Shown here: positions 29,484 through 37,581 of the stretch, piece by piece
How the letters are laid out: the number at the start of each line of letters is the position of its first letter
Position numbering within the stretch: position 1 is the stretch's first letter
Source of the DNA: an uncultured Acidobacteriia bacterium
GTDB taxonomy: Bacteria; Acidobacteriota; Terriglobia; Bryobacterales; Bryobacteraceae
Direction: 5' to 3'
NCBI GenBank assembly: GCA_903875575.1
Contig: CAIQWJ010000016.1
Span: 30,450-94,449 of the forward strand
Length of the DNA: 64,000 nt
The notes under the pieces: model-generated
Seen by the model: the letters and a program-made list of their open reading frames with translations, nothing else
Told to the model about the DNA's origin: nothing
Database searches by the model: none
Position numbers and translations under genes: made by a program

Positions 29484-30098
29484 ATGCGCCCTGTCCTGAT
29501 TTGCGCCATTTTGACGGTCTCCCTCGCTCTGGCGTTGGTGGCGACGGTCAACCATCCCATCCCTTCTGGTCTCACGGTAGTCCTCGATTTTCGCGGCGCT
29601 CATTCGGACCCTTCGATTCGCGAGATGGAAAGCGAAACCTCAAATATTCTCAAGACCACCGGCCTGAAGCTGGACTGGCGTCTGCGTAATGAAGCTTCGA
29701 GGGAGACGTATCCTGATCTTGTTGTCATGACTTTCAAGGGATCCTGTAAGTTCGATATGAGCCCCCGAGTTTATGACGAACCGGGTCCGCTGGCCAGCAC
29801 GAAAACCACTGACCATCAGATCCAGTCGTTTGGCCAGGTGGATTGCGATCACGTGGTGCAGTCGGCGCGGTCAGCCATGTGGGGTGGCGACTTCAAGAAG
29901 GCCGATCTGCTGGTAGGGCGGGCACTGGGACGCGTGCTGACCCACGAACTCGTTCACATGCTGACCCGTTCGGCGGACCACGGTCGTGAAGGTGTCTTTG
30001 AAGCCGCGCTTTCCGGGAAGCAGCTGATTTCCCCTACACTGCCGCTGGCGGCGATGGATGTCGACCGTCTGATGTCAGGCTTCGAGAGCGAGCAGTAG
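29484..30098 (+). CDS. exported putative zinc metallopeptidase with HExxH motif
   Basis: Protein of 204 residues from ATG 29484; upstream in-frame starts would place the signal peptide internally. Residues 1-23 are a signal peptide or anchor (LICAILTVSLALALVATV). Near residue 156 the sequence LTHELVHMLTRSADH gives HExxH with a further His seven residues later. This is consistent with a zincin active site but not the exact metzincin spacing. The preceding part (SGLTVVLDFRGAHSDPSIRE) resembles the start of small secreted proteases that act on the cell's own envelope. The family is not named with confidence. The neighbours are unrelated. Confidence 0.6.
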   Translation: MRPVLICAILTVSLALALVATVNHPIPSGLTVVLDFRGAHSDPSIREMESETSNILKTTGLKLDWRLRNEASRETYPDLVVMTFKGSCKFDMSPRVYDEPGPLASTKTTDHQIQSFGQVDCDHVVQSARSAMWGGDFKKADLLVGRALGRVLTHELVHMLTRSADHGREGVFEAALSGKQLISPTLPLAAMDVDRLMSGFESEQ

Positions 30099-30113
30099 AA
30101 ACCCCGTAGTTCT

Positions 30114-30137
30114 CCCATCAAAATAATCTATTACAGC
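30114..30137 (+). repeat. upstream motif copy B
   Basis: CCCAT-CA-AAATAATCTAT-TACAGCC, the close copy of 29371-29391, located between the HExxH gene and the aminotransferase promoter. Confidence 0.35.
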
Positions 30138-30181
30138 CGTACCAGACCGTACTTCCTGTCCAACAGTATTCGGTTTGCTTA

Positions 30182-30211
30182 TTGACTTTGTTTACGTCCA
30201 CGCGCTACCCT
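30182..30211 (+). promoter_or_regulatory. sigma70-like promoter of the aminotransferase
   Basis: TTGACT (30182-30187), an 18-base spacer, then TACCCT (30206-30211). The -35 is near consensus and the -10 is weak. It would start a leader of about 210 bases. Confidence 0.45.
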
Positions 30212-30428
30212 GATCTTGTTCGCGGCTGTATCCCGTCTGGTGGCGCAAGCCACCTGGATCAAGCCCGGCGACGCCCCGAAGCGCCTCCTTTTTTCTCCCG
30301 GTCCTGAGATCAAGTCTCCCTGTAATCCCTCGTGTGTTCAGATCGCGCCGTTGCGCGCCTGTGCAAGGCGATGAGGGGGGATCAAGCGGGACAGCACTGC
30401 GCCCAGTGACTATACCAGGAGAAAAAAC
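30212..30428 (+). ncRNA. long structured 5' leader, candidate cis-regulatory RNA
   Basis: About 210 untranslated bases precede the aminotransferase. GGTGGC-GCAA-GCCACC (30239-30254) is a perfect hairpin with a GNRA loop. CCCTC (30327-30331) can pair with GAGGG (30373-30377) around an inner CGCC/GGCG pairing. GATCAAG occurs three times as a direct repeat (near 30257, 30308 and 30380). No known riboswitch class fits: a fragment resembles the SAM-I core (AAGCCCGGC) but the rest does not. AGGAG directly precedes the start codon. Confidence 0.4.
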
Positions 30429-31625
30429 ATGACGCTTACATCATCGGAACAGAAACATTTTCTGAAGAACGGTTTCTCGCGCAGGAACTTCGGTCGCATC
30501 GCCACCATGATGGCGGCAGGCACGACGCTGCCCTTCTACAACGAGCCTGCTCTGGCGCAGTTGTCGAGAGTCGACAACATTCCCGACGACGCGGTGGTGA
30601 TTAACGCGAACGAGAATCCGCTGGGGCCGAGTCCGGAAGCGATGGAAGCAGCGCACAAGATCATTTCCAACGGCGGTCGTTACCTGTACGGGGAAACGGA
30701 CAAGGCGAAGAACCTGCTCGCGAGCCAGGAAGGGCTGAAGCCGGAATATGTCCGCATGTTCCCCGGCTCGAGCGGCCCTCTGCACCAGGCGGTTTTGGCG
30801 TTCTGTTCGCCCACGAAATCCTACGTGGTTGCCGATCCCGGCTATGAAGCCGGCGGTCGTGCGGCGGCCTTCATCAAGGCCAAGACCGTGAAAGTGCCGC
30901 TACTCAAGCCGAGCTATGCCCATGACGTCAAGGCGATGGCTGCCGTGAAAGACGCGGGTCTGATCTACATCTGCAATCCGAACAACCCATCCGGCACGAT
31001 GACCACTCGGGCCGATATCGAATGGCTGGTTGCCAACAAGCCGGCAGGTGCAATCGTCATGATCGACGAAGCCTATACGCACATTGCGCCCAATGCCTAT
31101 TTCTGCAGCGATCTGGTGGCGAAGGATAAGGATGTCATCATCCTGCGCACATTCTCAAAGATTTACGGCCTGGCGGGTCTGCGCGCGGGTGCCGTTCTGG
31201 CACGTCCGGACCTGATGGACAAGCTATCGGGCTGGACCGGAAGCCTCATCTGGAGTTCGCCTTCGATCACCGGCATGGTCGCAGCTACAGCCAGCCTGGC
31301 ATCGAAAACGCTGATCCCGGAACGGAAGGCGAAAATCGGCGCGGTTCGCGACGATGTTTTCAACTTCTTCGAGAAGAAGAAGATTAAGTATATTCCTTCT
31401 GTCTCCAACTGCGTGATGGTGGATACCGGTAAGGTCGGCGTGGGCAAGGATGGCACGCCGGATTACACGCAGAACCCCGTCATGCTGGCGTTGCGCACCC
31501 AACCGGAGCACGTCTACATCGGGCGCGTCTGGCAGACAATGCCCACATACGTTCGCGTGACGATCGGTACTGCGGACGAAATGGCTAAGTTCAAGACGGC
31601 ATTTGCCAAAGTCATGGGCGTTTAG
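30429..31625 (+). CDS. Tat-exported class I/II aminotransferase, histidinol-phosphate aminotransferase-like
   Basis: PLP-dependent enzyme of 398 residues. It opens with a twin-arginine signal: FSRRNFGRIA at residues 16-25, a hydrophobic stretch, and ALA (41-43) before the cut. The mature part is a complete fold-type I aminotransferase: NENPLGPSPEA, ICNPNNPSGT, MIDEAYTH, and the PLP-binding Lys244 in RTFSKIYGLAGLRAG. It resembles HisC, but histidine synthesis is cytoplasmic, so export points to another role, such as modifying an extracytoplasmic amino acid or amine. AGGAG lies 9 bases before the ATG. SulP and DAACS transporters follow. Confidence 0.88.
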   Translation: MTLTSSEQKHFLKNGFSRRNFGRIATMMAAGTTLPFYNEPALAQLSRVDNIPDDAVVINANENPLGPSPEAMEAAHKIISNGGRYLYGETDKAKNLLASQEGLKPEYVRMFPGSSGPLHQAVLAFCSPTKSYVVADPGYEAGGRAAAFIKAKTVKVPLLKPSYAHDVKAMAAVKDAGLIYICNPNNPSGTMTTRADIEWLVANKPAGAIVMIDEAYTHIAPNAYFCSDLVAKDKDVIILRTFSKIYGLAGLRAGAVLARPDLMDKLSGWTGSLIWSSPSITGMVAATASLASKTLIPERKAKIGAVRDDVFNFFEKKKIKYIPSVSNCVMVDTGKVGVGKDGTPDYTQNPVMLALRTQPEHVYIGRVWQTMPTYVRVTIGTADEMAKFKTAFAKVMGV

Positions 31626-31676
31626 CGGATTCGCTGCGGACAACACTGGACAACAGGATCGGGGTAAACCGGACTC

Positions 31677-32957
31677 ATGATCAGATCTACGGGCAGGTAC
31701 AGCTGGGAACGTTTCATGGGGGATTGCGCGGGGGGGATGATTGCCGCCCTGATCGCGCTGCCGTATGGTTTGTCGATGGCAGCCCTGATGGGGCTGCCGC
31801 CGATTCTGGGCGTGGTGACGTCGATCATGACGGCACCAATTACAGCCATCTTCGGACGAAATCCCGTGCTGATTGGCGGGACAGCGAGCGTGACGGTTCC
31901 GTTCATCGCGGCTGCCGTGCGGTCGCAGGGGATTGGCGGCGCGGCCAAGGTGACGATGGTCGCGTCTGTCCTGATGATGGTGTTTTGCGTATTGCGGCTC
32001 GGGAGATATGCGTCGAAGGTGCCGCCGCCGGTGGTGGCTGGTTTCTCGGCCGGGATTGGCGCAATCATGCTGATCTCACAGCTCAACGTGATCTTCGGCG
32101 TTCATGCGATCTCCGGCACTGGCAACAATTCACTGGAACTGCTGGCTGGCGTGCTGGGAGAACTTGGCAAAGCGCGATGGGCTCCGGCGTTGCTGGGTGG
32201 TACGGTCATGCTCTCCGCGGCGCTGGTGATGCGCTGGGCCCCGCGCTGGCCAGCACCGCTGATCGGTGTTGCCCTGGCGGGAATTGTAGCGAGACTTCTG
32301 TTTCTGCACGAGCCTGAGGTTGGTTCGCTGCATTTGACGCTGCCGCCGTTCGCAGCCTTCTCGTGGACTCCCGATGACGTGATCAACGTGGTACCTAAGG
32401 GGCTGATGCTGGCCTTCGTTTCGGCGGCAAACCTGCTGCTGACATCGCGGGCGGTGGAGCACTTCCGCGGCAAACACAAGCATCTGAAGCGCAGCGACGC
32501 CGACGCGGAACTGGGGGCTTACGGAATTGCCAATCTAACGGTGGGCATTTTTGGCGCACCGATGAGCATCGGAATTCCAGCCCGCAGCGTGGCCAACGTT
32601 CGATGCGGCGGTACGTCGCGGGTATCGAATCTCATGCATGGTTTGTTTCTCTTCATGCTGGTCAGCATGGGGTCCGGCGTGCTGGCGCATATCCCGATGG
32701 CCGCGCTCGCGGGGGTTACGGCGTGGATGGGTCTTTGCCTGCTCGACGTCAGCGCCTGGCGGCGTCTTCCCAAGATGCGGCATACTGACGCCAGCGCCTT
32801 CCTGGTGACGGCAGTAGGCGTACTGGTGGTCAACGCCGTGGCCGCAGTGCTGGCCGGGTGCGCAATTTACGTGGCACATTATCTGTACGTCCGATTCGTG
32901 AAGGCGACCGAAGCTGTACGCGCCGGTGCCGCGACACCCGTGATCTCGGGTAAATAA
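31677..32957 (+). CDS. SulP-family anion permease without STAS domain
   Basis: Membrane transporter of 426 residues with about 10-12 helices. ALPYGLSMAALMGLPPILGV and the N-terminal half (IFGRNPVLIGGTASVTVPF) are SulP/SLC26 landmarks; the family moves sulfate, bicarbonate or dicarboxylates. The C-terminal STAS domain of most SulP proteins is absent: the chain ends after the last helix and a short tail. ATG 31677 lies 51 bp after the aminotransferase stop. It is probably in the same transcript, with the symporter next. Confidence 0.82.
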   Translation: MIRSTGRYSWERFMGDCAGGMIAALIALPYGLSMAALMGLPPILGVVTSIMTAPITAIFGRNPVLIGGTASVTVPFIAAAVRSQGIGGAAKVTMVASVLMMVFCVLRLGRYASKVPPPVVAGFSAGIGAIMLISQLNVIFGVHAISGTGNNSLELLAGVLGELGKARWAPALLGGTVMLSAALVMRWAPRWPAPLIGVALAGIVARLLFLHEPEVGSLHLTLPPFAAFSWTPDDVINVVPKGLMLAFVSAANLLLTSRAVEHFRGKHKHLKRSDADAELGAYGIANLTVGIFGAPMSIGIPARSVANVRCGGTSRVSNLMHGLFLFMLVSMGSGVLAHIPMAALAGVTAWMGLCLLDVSAWRRLPKMRHTDASAFLVTAVGVLVVNAVAAVLAGCAIYVAHYLYVRFVKATEAVRAGAATPVISGK

Positions 32958-33029
32958 GCCGCTATTGACGGCGCGGCCAGTACCAGTCACACTAAATCCG
33001 AACGGGGTTTTGTCAAGGAGCAAAGAAGA

Positions 33030-34286
33030 ATGAAGCGCATATCGCTGACAGCCTGGATTTTGATCGCCCTTGTGGCCGGAATTGTCTTCGGTGCCGAATT
33101 TCCGGCGGCCGCGAAACAACTGGGGCTGCTGGGGACGATTTTTCTCCGTCTCATTAAGTCGATCATTGCGCCGCTGTTGTTTGGCACGCTGGTCTGCGGG
33201 ATCGCAGGCACCGGCAATGTGAAGACGATGGGCCGCATAGGCGGGAAGGCGATACTCTATTTTGAGATCGTCACGACGGTAGCGCTGTTTGTGGGACTGG
33301 GCTTCGTGAATATTGTGAAGCCGGGCGTTGGCGTGCACCTCACGGGCTCTGCCAGTGGAATCGCGGCCACCAATACCAGTCTGGCGGGGATTTTGGAACA
33401 TACTTTCCCCACCAGCATTATCGATTCGATGGCGAAGGGCGAAGTGCTTCAGATCGTGGTGTTCGCGTTCCTGTTCGGCACGGCCTGCGCGGCGATCGGC
33501 GGCAAGGCGGAGCCTGTAGTTCAGTTCTGCAATTCGCTCTCCGAAATCATGTTCAAGTACACGAACTACATCATGTACTTTGCGCCTTTCGGTGTTTTCG
33601 GCGCAATGGCCGCTACGATCGGCGACAAAGGCCTGGGTGTTCTGCTGAATCTGGGCAAACTGGTTCTGACCTTATATGCCGCCGAAGCGTTCTTTGTAGT
33701 GGTGGTATTCGGGGCTGTTGTAGCGATTGCGAAGATTCCTCTGAAGCGTTTTATCCAGCACGTGCGGGCACCGTTCCTCCTGGCGTTTTCAACGGCGTCC
33801 AGTGAGGCCGCTCTGCCTTCCGCACTTGAAAACATGGAAAAGTTCGGCGTGCCGAAGCACATCGTAGCTTTCGTATTGCCAACCGGCTACAGCTTTAATC
33901 TGGACGGTTCCACGCTGTACCTGGCTCTGGCGGCCATGTTTGTGGCGCAGGCAGCGAACATACACGTTCCATTCCCGACGCAGATTGTCATGATGCTGAC
34001 GCTCATGCTGACCAGTAAAGGGGTGGCGGGCGTTCCGAGGGCTTCGCTGGTCATTCTGGCGGGGACTCTTGCCAGTTTCAATCTGCCGGTGGAGGGAATC
34101 GCGGTGATTCTTGGTGTGGATACCCTGATGGACATGGCTCGGACCAGCGTCAATTTGCTGGGGAACTGCCTCGCGACGGCGGTTGTTGCCCGCTGGGAGG
34201 GTGTGGTGCTGCCGGACGGGCCCATGGTGGAACCGGAAGACGAGGCGCTCGATCCTGGGATTTATCCTACTCCGCAGGTAGGATAA
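33030..34286 (+). CDS. dicarboxylate/amino acid:cation symporter (DAACS family)
   Basis: Secondary transporter of the GltP/DctA fold, 418 residues. Landmarks are the N-terminal SIIAPLLFGTLVCGI, the Ser-rich hairpin loop FSTASSEAALPSALENME and GYSFNLDGSTLYLALA in helix 7, then GVPRASLVILAG and DTLMDMARTSVNLLGN, where the Asp and Arg bind substrate. It imports C4-dicarboxylates or acidic amino acids with protons or sodium. AGGAG precedes the ATG. As the third gene after the exported aminotransferase, it could take up a product or substrate of that enzyme; this is a guess from position. Confidence 0.92.
   Translation: MKRISLTAWILIALVAGIVFGAEFPAAAKQLGLLGTIFLRLIKSIIAPLLFGTLVCGIAGTGNVKTMGRIGGKAILYFEIVTTVALFVGLGFVNIVKPGVGVHLTGSASGIAATNTSLAGILEHTFPTSIIDSMAKGEVLQIVVFAFLFGTACAAIGGKAEPVVQFCNSLSEIMFKYTNYIMYFAPFGVFGAMAATIGDKGLGVLLNLGKLVLTLYAAEAFFVVVVFGAVVAIAKIPLKRFIQHVRAPFLLAFSTASSEAALPSALENMEKFGVPKHIVAFVLPTGYSFNLDGSTLYLALAAMFVAQAANIHVPFPTQIVMMLTLMLTSKGVAGVPRASLVILAGTLASFNLPVEGIAVILGVDTLMDMARTSVNLLGNCLATAVVARWEGVVLPDGPMVEPEDEALDPGIYPTPQVG
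34263..34285. terminator. possible hairpin at the symporter stop codon
   Basis: TATCCTAC (34263-34270) and GTAGGATA (34278-34285) are perfect 8-bp arms with a 7-base loop that overlaps the last codons. There is no clear T tract afterwards, so a terminator role is doubtful. Confidence 0.25.
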
Positions 34287-34376
34287 GCCAATTTCCTGGT
34301 AGTTTCCTTGTTATCCACCGTTAACTATTTGGCAGTTGCCACCCGGCAACGGCCTTCTTCGTTTAATATAGACGGC

Positions 34377-34679
34377 ATGGCCCGAGAACTCTTTGAAGTG
34401 AAGTGCCCCTGCTGTCAGGCGGCGTTGAAGATCGACGGGGAACTGCGAGCGGTGATCTCCCATGAGGAGCATGTCAAACCCCCGTCCATTGGGGATCTGA
34501 CGGAGGCAGTGGCCAAACTGAAGGGCGAAGCGGGCCGGCGAGATGAGGTTTTCCGCAAGTCATTCGAGACGGAGAAGAACCAGGGCCAGGTGCTGAACCG
34601 GAAGTTCGACGAGTTGCTGAAGCAGGCGAAGGCGAATCCGGAGTTCGGAAAGAAGCCCCGGGAATTCGATCTGGACTAG
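34377..34679 (+). CDS. small zinc-ribbon protein
   Basis: Protein of 100 residues from ATG 34377; an upstream in-frame ATG at 34308 would add an unconserved-looking stretch that covers the promoter region. The N-terminus FEVKCPCCQAALKID has a CxxC knuckle with only one Cys pair, so the zinc site would be completed by dimerisation or is not functional. A charged helical segment (GDLTEAVAKLKGEAGRRDEV) and a Lys/Glu-rich C-terminus follow. It is cytoplasmic, with no recognised function. Confidence 0.6.
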   Translation: MARELFEVKCPCCQAALKIDGELRAVISHEEHVKPPSIGDLTEAVAKLKGEAGRRDEVFRKSFETEKNQGQVLNRKFDELLKQAKANPEFGKKPREFDLD

Positions 34680-34696
34680 AGATTATTCGGCACACG

Positions 34697-34740
34697 ACCG
34701 GGGTTATGTTGCCCAGGGACCGGGGTTATGTTGCCCAGGG
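34697..34740. repeat. 22-bp perfect tandem duplication at the 3' end of the ROK gene
   Basis: Two identical 22-base units (34697-34718 and 34719-34740, beginning ACCGGGGTTATG). The second contains the stop codon and last residues of the ROK kinase. The other copy lies just downstream and is untranslated. Confidence 0.9.
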
Positions 34741-35634
34741 AAGATATGCCGCGCCGTAGAGGCCGGCCTCTCCGCCTAATTTTGCCCTCTCTACCCGGGT
34801 GTCCGTGGTGCGGAAGGTGAACGACCGGCGGCGGGCTTCGGCGATCATAGCGGGCGCGAAGAAGTCCCAGGCTCCGATGACGCCGCCACTCAACAGGTAA
34901 AGCTGGGAATTGAAGGCGTTGACAAGGGTGGCGAGAGCAATCCCGAGGGCTTCGCCCATGCAGGTGAAGATCTGAATGGCGCGTTCGTCGCCCGCCACCG
35001 CCCGATCATAGACCTCTTTGGCGGTGACGTTGCCGTACCCAAGCAGTCTGGCCATGGCTGAGATGGCAGTGGCGGAGGCGTGCTTTTCAAGACAGCCGCG
35101 ATTGCCGCAGCCGCAGGGATTGCCGTTGGGAATGACGGTGATATGGCCCAACTCGCCACCCATCCCGAGGAAGCCGCGGATCAGCTTACCGTCACTGATA
35201 ATGCCGCCACCGACGCCGGTGCCGAGGGTGAGGAGAACCAGGTCGCGAACGCCGCGACCGGCACCGATCCATTGTTCGCCGAGGGCTGCGGCGTTGGCGT
35301 CATTTTCCAGAATCACGGGGGCGTTCAGGCGCTCACGCAATTCATCGCGCATGGGAAAGTCTTCGAGCGAGGGGATGTTATTGCAATTTCGAATGACACC
35401 CTCCCGGAGCGAAATGAAGCCCGGAACCACGACGCCGATTCCAGCGAGGCCGGCCGGGCCCTGGGTATCGCGGAGCGAGGCGATGGCTTCCACCATGTCG
35501 CCCATGATGGCATCGCGGCCTTCGGAGTACTGGGTATGCCCGGTGACAAGGTGGAGTAGCTTACCGTCGCGGTCGATAGCGGCCGCCCGGAGGTTGGTAC
35601 CACCGAGATCGAGGCCGATGCTGTAATCAGTCAT
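34726..35634 (-). CDS. ROK-family glucokinase
   Basis: Sugar kinase of 302 residues that uses ATP to phosphorylate glucose or a related hexose. The ATP phosphate loop is GLDLGGTNLRAAAIDRDG. A second phosphate motif is LTLGTGVGGGIISDGKLI. The ROK zinc site is GHITVIPNGNPCGCGNRGCL (His and three Cys), and the catalytic Asp is in LENDANAAALGE. The length fits glucokinase rather than a ROK repressor, as no helix-turn-helix is present. It diverges from motA. Confidence 0.93.
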   Translation of the reverse strand: MTDYSIGLDLGGTNLRAAAIDRDGKLLHLVTGHTQYSEGRDAIMGDMVEAIASLRDTQGPAGLAGIGVVVPGFISLREGVIRNCNNIPSLEDFPMRDELRERLNAPVILENDANAAALGEQWIGAGRGVRDLVLLTLGTGVGGGIISDGKLIRGFLGMGGELGHITVIPNGNPCGCGNRGCLEKHASATAISAMARLLGYGNVTAKEVYDRAVAGDERAIQIFTCMGEALGIALATLVNAFNSQLYLLSGGVIGAWDFFAPAMIAEARRRSFTFRTTDTRVERAKLGGEAGLYGAAYLPWAT

Positions 35635-35747
35635 TCTGGGCGAATGATAACACCCCGCGGGATGCTCCCGGCGAAAGTGACAGCGCCGTAGTCTGGCACG
35701 GGTGTGCTGGATTCGTGCCGGCGCTCAAGAAAAGGCGGGAGGGGACG

Positions 35748-35768
35748 ATGAGGTATTTGAGCCCTCAT
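35748..35768 (+). promoter_or_regulatory. hairpin pairing the motA ribosome site with its start region
   Basis: ATGAGG (35748-35753) and CCTCAT (35763-35768) form a 6-bp stem. The left arm holds the nearest Shine-Dalgarno-like GAGG and the right arm ends in the first two bases of the motA ATG. In RNA this would mask translation initiation. The effect is inferred. Confidence 0.3.
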
Positions 35769-36636
35769 GTTTGCCATTATTGGAATTGTCGTGGTATTCG
35801 GCGCCGTCATCGGCGGTTTCCTCCTGGAGCATGGGAAGTTGATGGTGCTGATGCAGCCAAACGAGCTGATCATCATTGGGGGTGCGGCGGTTGGCACCGT
35901 GCTGGTAGCGAATCCGCTGCCGGTCATCATCAAAACGGTCAAGAGCGTAATTGGGGTCCTGGGTGGGAACCCTTATTCCAAGGCCTATTACCTGGAGAGT
36001 CTGAAGATGTTGAACGACATCTTTCAGTTTGCGCGCAAAAGCGGGATGGCGAAGCTGGAAGAAGACGTGGAGAATCCGGACAAGAGCGCCACATTTTCAA
36101 AGTATCCGAAGATGCTGAAGGATCACCACATGCTGCATTTCGTCTGCGACACGCTACGGATGTCGGTCTCAGGTGTGGTTGCCGCGCACGATCTGGATGC
36201 GATCCTCGAAAACGATATTGATGTTCATCATCACGAGCAGATGGCACCTGCCAAGGCTTTGTCTACCGTCGCGGACGCTTTGCCTGGTCTGGGTATTGTC
36301 GCCGCGGTTCTGGGCGTGGTGATCACGATGGGCTCGTTGAACGGCCCGCCGCAGGAGATTGGCGAGAAGGTGGGTGCGGCGCTGGTAGGCACATTCCTCG
36401 GCATTCTCCTTTCGTATGGCGTGGTGTCGCCTTTGTCGGCGAACATCGAAAAAATCGTCGATGCCAGCACGCAGTTTTACCAGGTGCTGCGCGCAGGTCT
36501 TCTGGCGTTTGCCAAGGGCATGGCTCCCTCGATTGCCGTGGAGTTTGCGCGGCGTGCGATTCCCCACGAGGTGCGGCCCACCTTCAAGGAAATGGAAGCG
36601 GCGTGTAAGGGCGGCGCGGCCGCCGCGAAAGCATAA
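35767..36636 (+). CDS. motA: flagellar motor stator protein MotA
   Basis: Ion-channel subunit of the flagellar stator, 289 residues with four helices. The N-terminus IGIVVVFGAVIGGFLLEHG is typical. The TM3-TM4 part has ADALPGLGIVAAVLGVVITM and VGAALVGTFLGILLSYGVVSPL, with the conserved Pro for torque transmission. The large cytoplasmic loop contains YLESLKMLNDIF and charged residues that contact FliG. motB starts 16 bp after its stop. No other flagellar gene is in the window. Confidence 0.95.
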   Translation: MFAIIGIVVVFGAVIGGFLLEHGKLMVLMQPNELIIIGGAAVGTVLVANPLPVIIKTVKSVIGVLGGNPYSKAYYLESLKMLNDIFQFARKSGMAKLEEDVENPDKSATFSKYPKMLKDHHMLHFVCDTLRMSVSGVVAAHDLDAILENDIDVHHHEQMAPAKALSTVADALPGLGIVAAVLGVVITMGSLNGPPQEIGEKVGAALVGTFLGILLSYGVVSPLSANIEKIVDASTQFYQVLRAGLLAFAKGMAPSIAVEFARRAIPHEVRPTFKEMEAACKGGAAAAKA

Positions 36637-36652
36637 AGGACACGGAATCACT

Positions 36653-37549
36653 ATGGCAGCTCCGGTACAGCCAATCATCATCATTAAGCGGGTTAAGAAG
36701 GGCCACGCAGGTCATCACGGTGGTGCCTGGAAAGTCGCTTACGCGGACTTCGTCACGGCCATGATGGCGTTATTCATGGTGCTGTGGCTGGTAAGCAGCA
36801 GTGAGCAGGTGAAGAAGGCGATCGGCGGCTATTTTAACGATCCAACAGGTAAAGGTAAGGAAGTCGGCAACGGCCTGCGCGGGGTGGGGAGCGAGACTCT
36901 CTCGGTGCAGCGCGACGACATGCCCAAACTGAAGGAGAAGCTGGAACAGGCAATCAAGACATCGCAGCCGATGGAACACATGAAGGAACACGTGGTGATG
37001 ACCATTACCGGCGAGGGTCTTCGCATCGAACTTACGGAAGACGCGCAGGGGATGTTCTTCCAGTCGGGCAATGCGGAACCCACGGACTACGGGAAGGAAA
37101 TGATGGCGCTGCTGGCGACGGAAATCGGGAAGCTGCCGAACCAGGTGACCATGGAGGGCCACACCGATTCCAAGGCATACACGGGGCGGAAGGATTATTC
37201 GAACTGGGAACTCTCTTCGGATCGCGCCAATGCGGCGCGACGCTGGATGCAGTTGCACGGGCTGCGCGAGGATCAAGTGACGCAGGTACGCGGTTTTGCG
37301 GATCAAAGCCTGCGCAATAAAGAGGATCCGGAGGATGCCACGAACCGGCGTGTATCGCTCATCATCCAGTACAAGCCGGCACCGGAGGTCATGGCCATGG
37401 CGGAGGGTGCGTCTGGTGCGGTTGGCGGTTCGGGCAGAGCCGCTGCGGCTGGGGCGTCGGGTTCAACGGCGGCGGTAAGCGCGGGCGGCGCGGGGCTGGC
37501 CAAAGGCGCTGAACCGGAGAAGCCGAAGCCTTTCGCGGAGAAGAAATAG
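36653..37549 (+). CDS. motB: flagellar motor stator protein MotB
   Basis: Stator subunit that anchors the motor to peptidoglycan, 298 residues from ATG 36653. A basic N-terminus is followed by one helix (AYADFVTAMMALFMVLWLVS) containing the proton-binding Asp. The plug region follows, then the OmpA-like peptidoglycan-binding domain (about 130-245, with MEGHTDSKAYTG and LSSDRANAARRWM, NRRVSL). The C-terminus is a long Ala/Gly-rich, probably disordered tail ending KPKPFAEKK. It is co-transcribed with motA. Confidence 0.95.
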   Translation: MAAPVQPIIIIKRVKKGHAGHHGGAWKVAYADFVTAMMALFMVLWLVSSSEQVKKAIGGYFNDPTGKGKEVGNGLRGVGSETLSVQRDDMPKLKEKLEQAIKTSQPMEHMKEHVVMTITGEGLRIELTEDAQGMFFQSGNAEPTDYGKEMMALLATEIGKLPNQVTMEGHTDSKAYTGRKDYSNWELSSDRANAARRWMQLHGLREDQVTQVRGFADQSLRNKEDPEDATNRRVSLIIQYKPAPEVMAMAEGASGAVGGSGRAAAAGASGSTAAVSAGGAGLAKGAEPEKPKPFAEKK

Positions 37550-37554
37550 CGGTC

Positions 37555-37581
37555 AGGGTTGAGTTGCCAGGTCTCGACCCT
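37555..37581. terminator. hairpin between convergent motB and hydrolase genes
   Basis: AGGGTTGAG (37555-37563) pairs with CTCGACCCT (37573-37581) with one G-T wobble and a 9-base loop. It lacks a T tract and touches the hydrolase stop codon, so it is a weak candidate for a shared terminator. Confidence 0.3.

Noticed and set aside
30250..30300. Possible SAM-I riboswitch core (AAGCCCGGC...)
   Set aside because: The P1 helix, kink-turn and the rest of the conserved core are missing.
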